Source: Punica granatum
Lineage: Eukaryota > Streptophyta > Magnoliopsida > Myrtales > Lythraceae
NCBI RefSeq assembly: GCF_007655135.1
Contig: NC_045131.1
Location: 12,942,001-13,006,000 of the forward strand
Direction: 5' to 3'
Length of the DNA stretch: 64,000 nucleotides
A program made the position numbers and the translations under genes. The notes beneath the pieces are model-generated. The model was not told the DNA's origin, made no database searches, and saw only the letters and a list, made by a program, of their open reading frames with translations. This document shows, in pieces, positions 61,601-64,000 of this stretch (position 1 is the stretch's first letter; each line of letters starts with the position of its first letter).

Positions 61601-62415
61601 AGTGTAACTTTCCTTGGTTATTCTATCACGATTCTGAAGGTATCTGCTGCTTTCTGGGTCCTCCTTGTTCCACCTCTTGTAATCCCTTAACTTTTCTGAA
61701 CTCTGAATATCACAGCATGTCATTTTCAGGCCAAACCTGTGCTCCATTTTCTACACTAATAATTGTAAAATTTGCAAAATGTCTACAGGCATTTGTTGAT
61801 TGCATTTGGAGGACTTGCTGGATTAGAAGAAAGCATTGAAGAAGACAGCAACTTAAAGGTAACTAACAGGCACGTCATGCCAACTTCTTGTTGGGAAGAG
61901 CATTGCAGGGTTCAAACTAAAGTGCGAGACTCTCTGGCAAAAATCTTTTCCTGCCATATTGTGGTTAAGAGAAAGACTCTTATTTGCAGTTTTAGGAATG
62001 GATTGTTCAAATGCCTTGAAAAGAATGCTACAATTTGGTAAAAATTAACCATGTGATGGTCGATCTGCATGGTATACAGTAAGAGAGTTTTGAACCATGC
62101 AGCTTTATTTGGAAATTAAGTAAAAATTCCTGAAAGAGGTAACGTGAGGGGTTCTCTTTGCAGGGTAAACATGCGAGGGAAATCTTTGACAAATACTTGA
62201 ACACATGTCCACATCAAGGAAGCCGGACAATTCGAACAGAGGTACGTAATAATCATCCCCATAATGTTTTTTTTTTCCCCCCCCCCCCCCCCCCCTTCCC
62301 TTCAGACTCTATGCTTTGAACTTATCAATGCATGCAGGAAGCAATCTTCATCTCTCTCCAGTATTTTCAAGAGCCAATAGGCCGAGCATTGGAAGCGGTT
62401 GAGCACAGATGTTAA
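58625..62415 (+). CDS. SPOUT-domain RNA methyltransferase-like protein
   Basis: This is the family of human SPOUT1/C9orf114 (CENP-32), predicted RNA methyltransferases; the substrate in plants is not known to me. Eleven coding exons: 58625-58879, 59125-59172, 59379-59555, 59695-59761, 60448-60512, 60601-60679, 61252-61370, 61495-61574, 61789-61858, 62164-62241, 62338-62415; total 371 residues, close to the human length. The N terminus is basic (KKKRR at 3-7; Lys/Arg-rich 37-54), likely nuclear or nucleolar targeting. The domain opens at SIAVPGSIIDN (66-76). An insert-like segment contains GTLVDVGLNKNV (about 196-207). The SPOUT knot is represented by IGTSEHG (277-283), LIAFGGLAGLEE (300-311) and TIRTEEAIFISLQYF (342-356). 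Exon 4 ends in a GC splice donor. Exon borders are predicted from frame and splice sites. Confidence 0.9.
59762..60447 (+). other. GC-AG intron of the SPOUT gene
   Basis: The exon ends GAAG and the intron begins GCAAGG, ending TTATTCAG. Only this donor gives E-G-V-T-L across the join in frame; the nearby GT at 59786 would shift the frame. AG|GCAAG is the known strong context for GC donors. Confidence 0.8.
62277..62295 (+). repeat. C19 homopolymer next to T run in SPOUT intron 10
   Basis: A run of about 10 T followed by 19 C, just before the last exon. It may act as a pyrimidine tract, but its length may also be a sequencing or assembly error. Confidence 0.9.
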
Positions 62416-63659
62416 GCCTGAATGAAGCCTCGATGTGCGAAAAGCTGAAGGACCAGTTATTTATGATGTCCCAGCAATGTTTTCCTCAGAATGGTCCTGT
62501 GTTGGAGCACTGCCTTCGGCGGATTCTTCTCGGAACCATCCCGCCTTTTTTGAGCTTCTTCATGGGGACATGGACCAAGGGCCGTCTGCGAGTCCATAGC
62601 CACTGCTGTGCAGTTTGCATGTAAATGCAGGCTTCATGAGCTTGAGATGGAGTGTGCATCTCTCTTGGCGCTGATTGACAGGTACATGTAATTCCGGGGG
62701 GAAAAAGGCAACATTCTCTCTAGAAAAAGAATCTTTTTATCGACTTATTAGTTAGGTAGTTATTTTCTGGGTGTCGAGGTGAATTTAGGTGTAGAATTCA
62801 TTGTGCAACTGCAAATCTGTTGTGGGCATGGAGAGACGCGACAAATGCTAAAGTAGGAAGCCTCAAAGTGAGGAAGCTCGATGATTCAATTTGAGGCTCT
62901 CTTGTTTCTCTTCATGATAACCCTGCTAAAAAAGTCCTGAAAGCTGTATAATCAAGTCAATATGCCATAAACATCTATCACGTTTTAGTAGATTTAGTTT
63001 TACGCTCATACTTAAACAGGATTAATCATTTTCTCAGTAAAATTGATCTGCAATAGAACCAACCTATGATCCAGCGAGTCCTTTCCACTAAAAGGGTACT
63101 GCAGGGACTCTTCTATGGCCTATGCTTGATGAATGGTATGCACAGTAACCCCCATTCGGCTAGGACTAGGGGCCTTTATCTGCAAACTGAAAAGCAGCCC
63201 TCGACAAGCTATTATTATTATTATTATTATTATTTTCCACAGGTTAGTTAACTTCAGCCGGGCTTGGGTGGGTCGGGTGATCATGTAATAAGATAAAACT
63301 AACATCAAATACAGGTGAAAGACCAGAAAATGCATTTAGAGTATATGTACCGATAACAAGCTAGTCATGCAGAAACTATTCTGAAAACTACATCTGAAAA
63401 GAAGACCACTGGTACAATCCTTGATCAGACAAAGTTCGAATGAAAATGAATGGATTTAGAGGCTGGCCACATACTTCATCCTGATAATTAGCAGATATCC
63501 ACTAGCAGCTGCTACTCACCATTCCCGCACCGGGCTAAAGATAGATAGAGTCGAAGAGGAGTCAATCATAAGCGCTGCATAATTTCCTATGTTCTACAAC
63601 AGACACAAGGCAGAATTGCTACTAAAAAATAAGATACCTCCAGGGCCTAAGGAAGATAT
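62416..63659. other. Convergent 3' ends of the SPOUT and RanGAP genes
   Basis: About 1.24 kb between two converging stop codons. It should hold both 3' UTRs; neither poly(A) site can be fixed. A TTA microsatellite lies at about 63208-63234. The open frame at 62409-62624 has no known motif. Confidence 0.5.
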
Positions 63660-64000
63660 TTAATCCTCCTCGCCCACATCAAGATTCTTCAATTTCGACT
63701 CCAGCTCGTCCCCATCATCTCCATTTTCCCTCTCCTCTTCATCGTCCTCGTCCCCTCCATCAGGGTCATTCTCGTCCAACGACGCAAGCATCTCAGGGCA
63801 TTTCTTGAAGATATTGTTGACCTCATCAACACCCTCCTCCGAAATAAAGTTGCCATTTATGTTCAACAGTTTGAACCCAGGCTTTTGTACCACGATTTGG
63901 GCCAGGAACCGGGCTCCAGCCCTTCTGATCGAGTTCGTATTGAAATCCACTTCCTCTAACTTGTCATGCCCTTCTTCCAGAGCTTTGGCTACACAAATTG
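63660..64000 (-). CDS. Ran GTPase-activating protein, C-terminal part (truncated by window)
   Basis: RanGAP stimulates GTP hydrolysis by Ran in the cytoplasm, driving nuclear transport; plant forms also mark the nuclear envelope and division plane through an N-terminal WPP domain, which lies outside this window. The visible C terminus (about 113 codons, stop at 63660-63662) shows the last leucine-rich repeats (LEEVDFNTNSIRRAGARFLA and FKLLNINGNFISEEGVDEV), then the acidic tail typical of RanGAP (a Glu/Asp/Gly-rich run of about 25 residues) and ends LKNLDVGEED. The frame is open to the window edge. Arabidopsis has RANGAP1 and RANGAP2; the neighbours favour RANGAP2, but the sequence alone does not decide. 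Confidence 0.88.
   Translation of the reverse strand, partial: ICVAKALEEGHDKLEEVDFNTNSIRRAGARFLAQIVVQKPGFKLLNINGNFISEEGVDEVNNIFKKCPEMLASLDENDPDGGDEDDEEERENGDDGDELESKLKNLDVGEED

Noticed and set aside
62409..62624. 71-codon open frame after the SPOUT stop codon
   Set aside because: Lies in the probable 3' UTR and has no known motif.
1..64000. CRISPR arrays, bacterial operons, rRNA genes or organelle insertions
   Set aside because: No regularly spaced repeats, no rRNA-like blocks and no recognisable plastid or mitochondrial genes were seen.

Overview
This window looks like nuclear DNA of a flowering plant, most likely a eudicot. It is AT-rich. It has two spliced genes with GT-AG introns and a third gene cut by the right edge. 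The intergenic DNA is packed with plant-type transposable elements: a Ty1/copia element, a TRIM-like miniature retroelement, Helitron-like ends, tRNA-derived SINEs, Tourist/Harbinger-like MITEs and Mutator-like foldback elements. The species cannot be told from the sequence alone. All calls come from reading the sequence; no searches were run.

Layout. Bases 1-16,830 hold no gene I can support. They contain MITEs, SINEs, Helitron-like ends, microsatellites and one foldback element. A defective copia retrotransposon lies at 16,836-21,919, with two 186-bp LTRs and a perfect 5-bp target duplication. From 22,000 to 48,300 is a transposon graveyard. It includes at least five foldback elements (two with perfect 9-bp duplications in this stretch besides the one at 22,062), a truncated LINE, a TRIM-like element, Helitron-like elements and fragments of host genes: a TTG1/LWD-type WD40 gene, a trihelix transcription factor and a xyloglucan endotransglucosylase/hydrolase.

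The gene-bearing end is 48,493-64,000. KAPP (48,493-54,025, + strand, 13 coding exons, 624 residues) is a membrane-anchored FHA-PP2C phosphatase that in Arabidopsis binds phosphorylated receptor kinases. A SPOUT-class RNA methyltransferase-like gene (58,625-62,415, + strand, 11 coding exons, 371 residues) has one GC-AG intron. The C-terminal part of a RanGAP gene (63,660-64,000, - strand) converges on it. From memory, KAPP, the SPOUT gene and RANGAP2 are near neighbours on Arabidopsis chromosome 5, so this end looks like conserved microsynteny. The three proteins do not form one pathway.

The most interesting unexpected content is the set of gene fragments captured inside inverted-repeat elements, a MITE inserted into a tandem repeat that preserves its empty site, and a SINE about 220 bp upstream of the KAPP start codon. 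I found no wholly new biological system.
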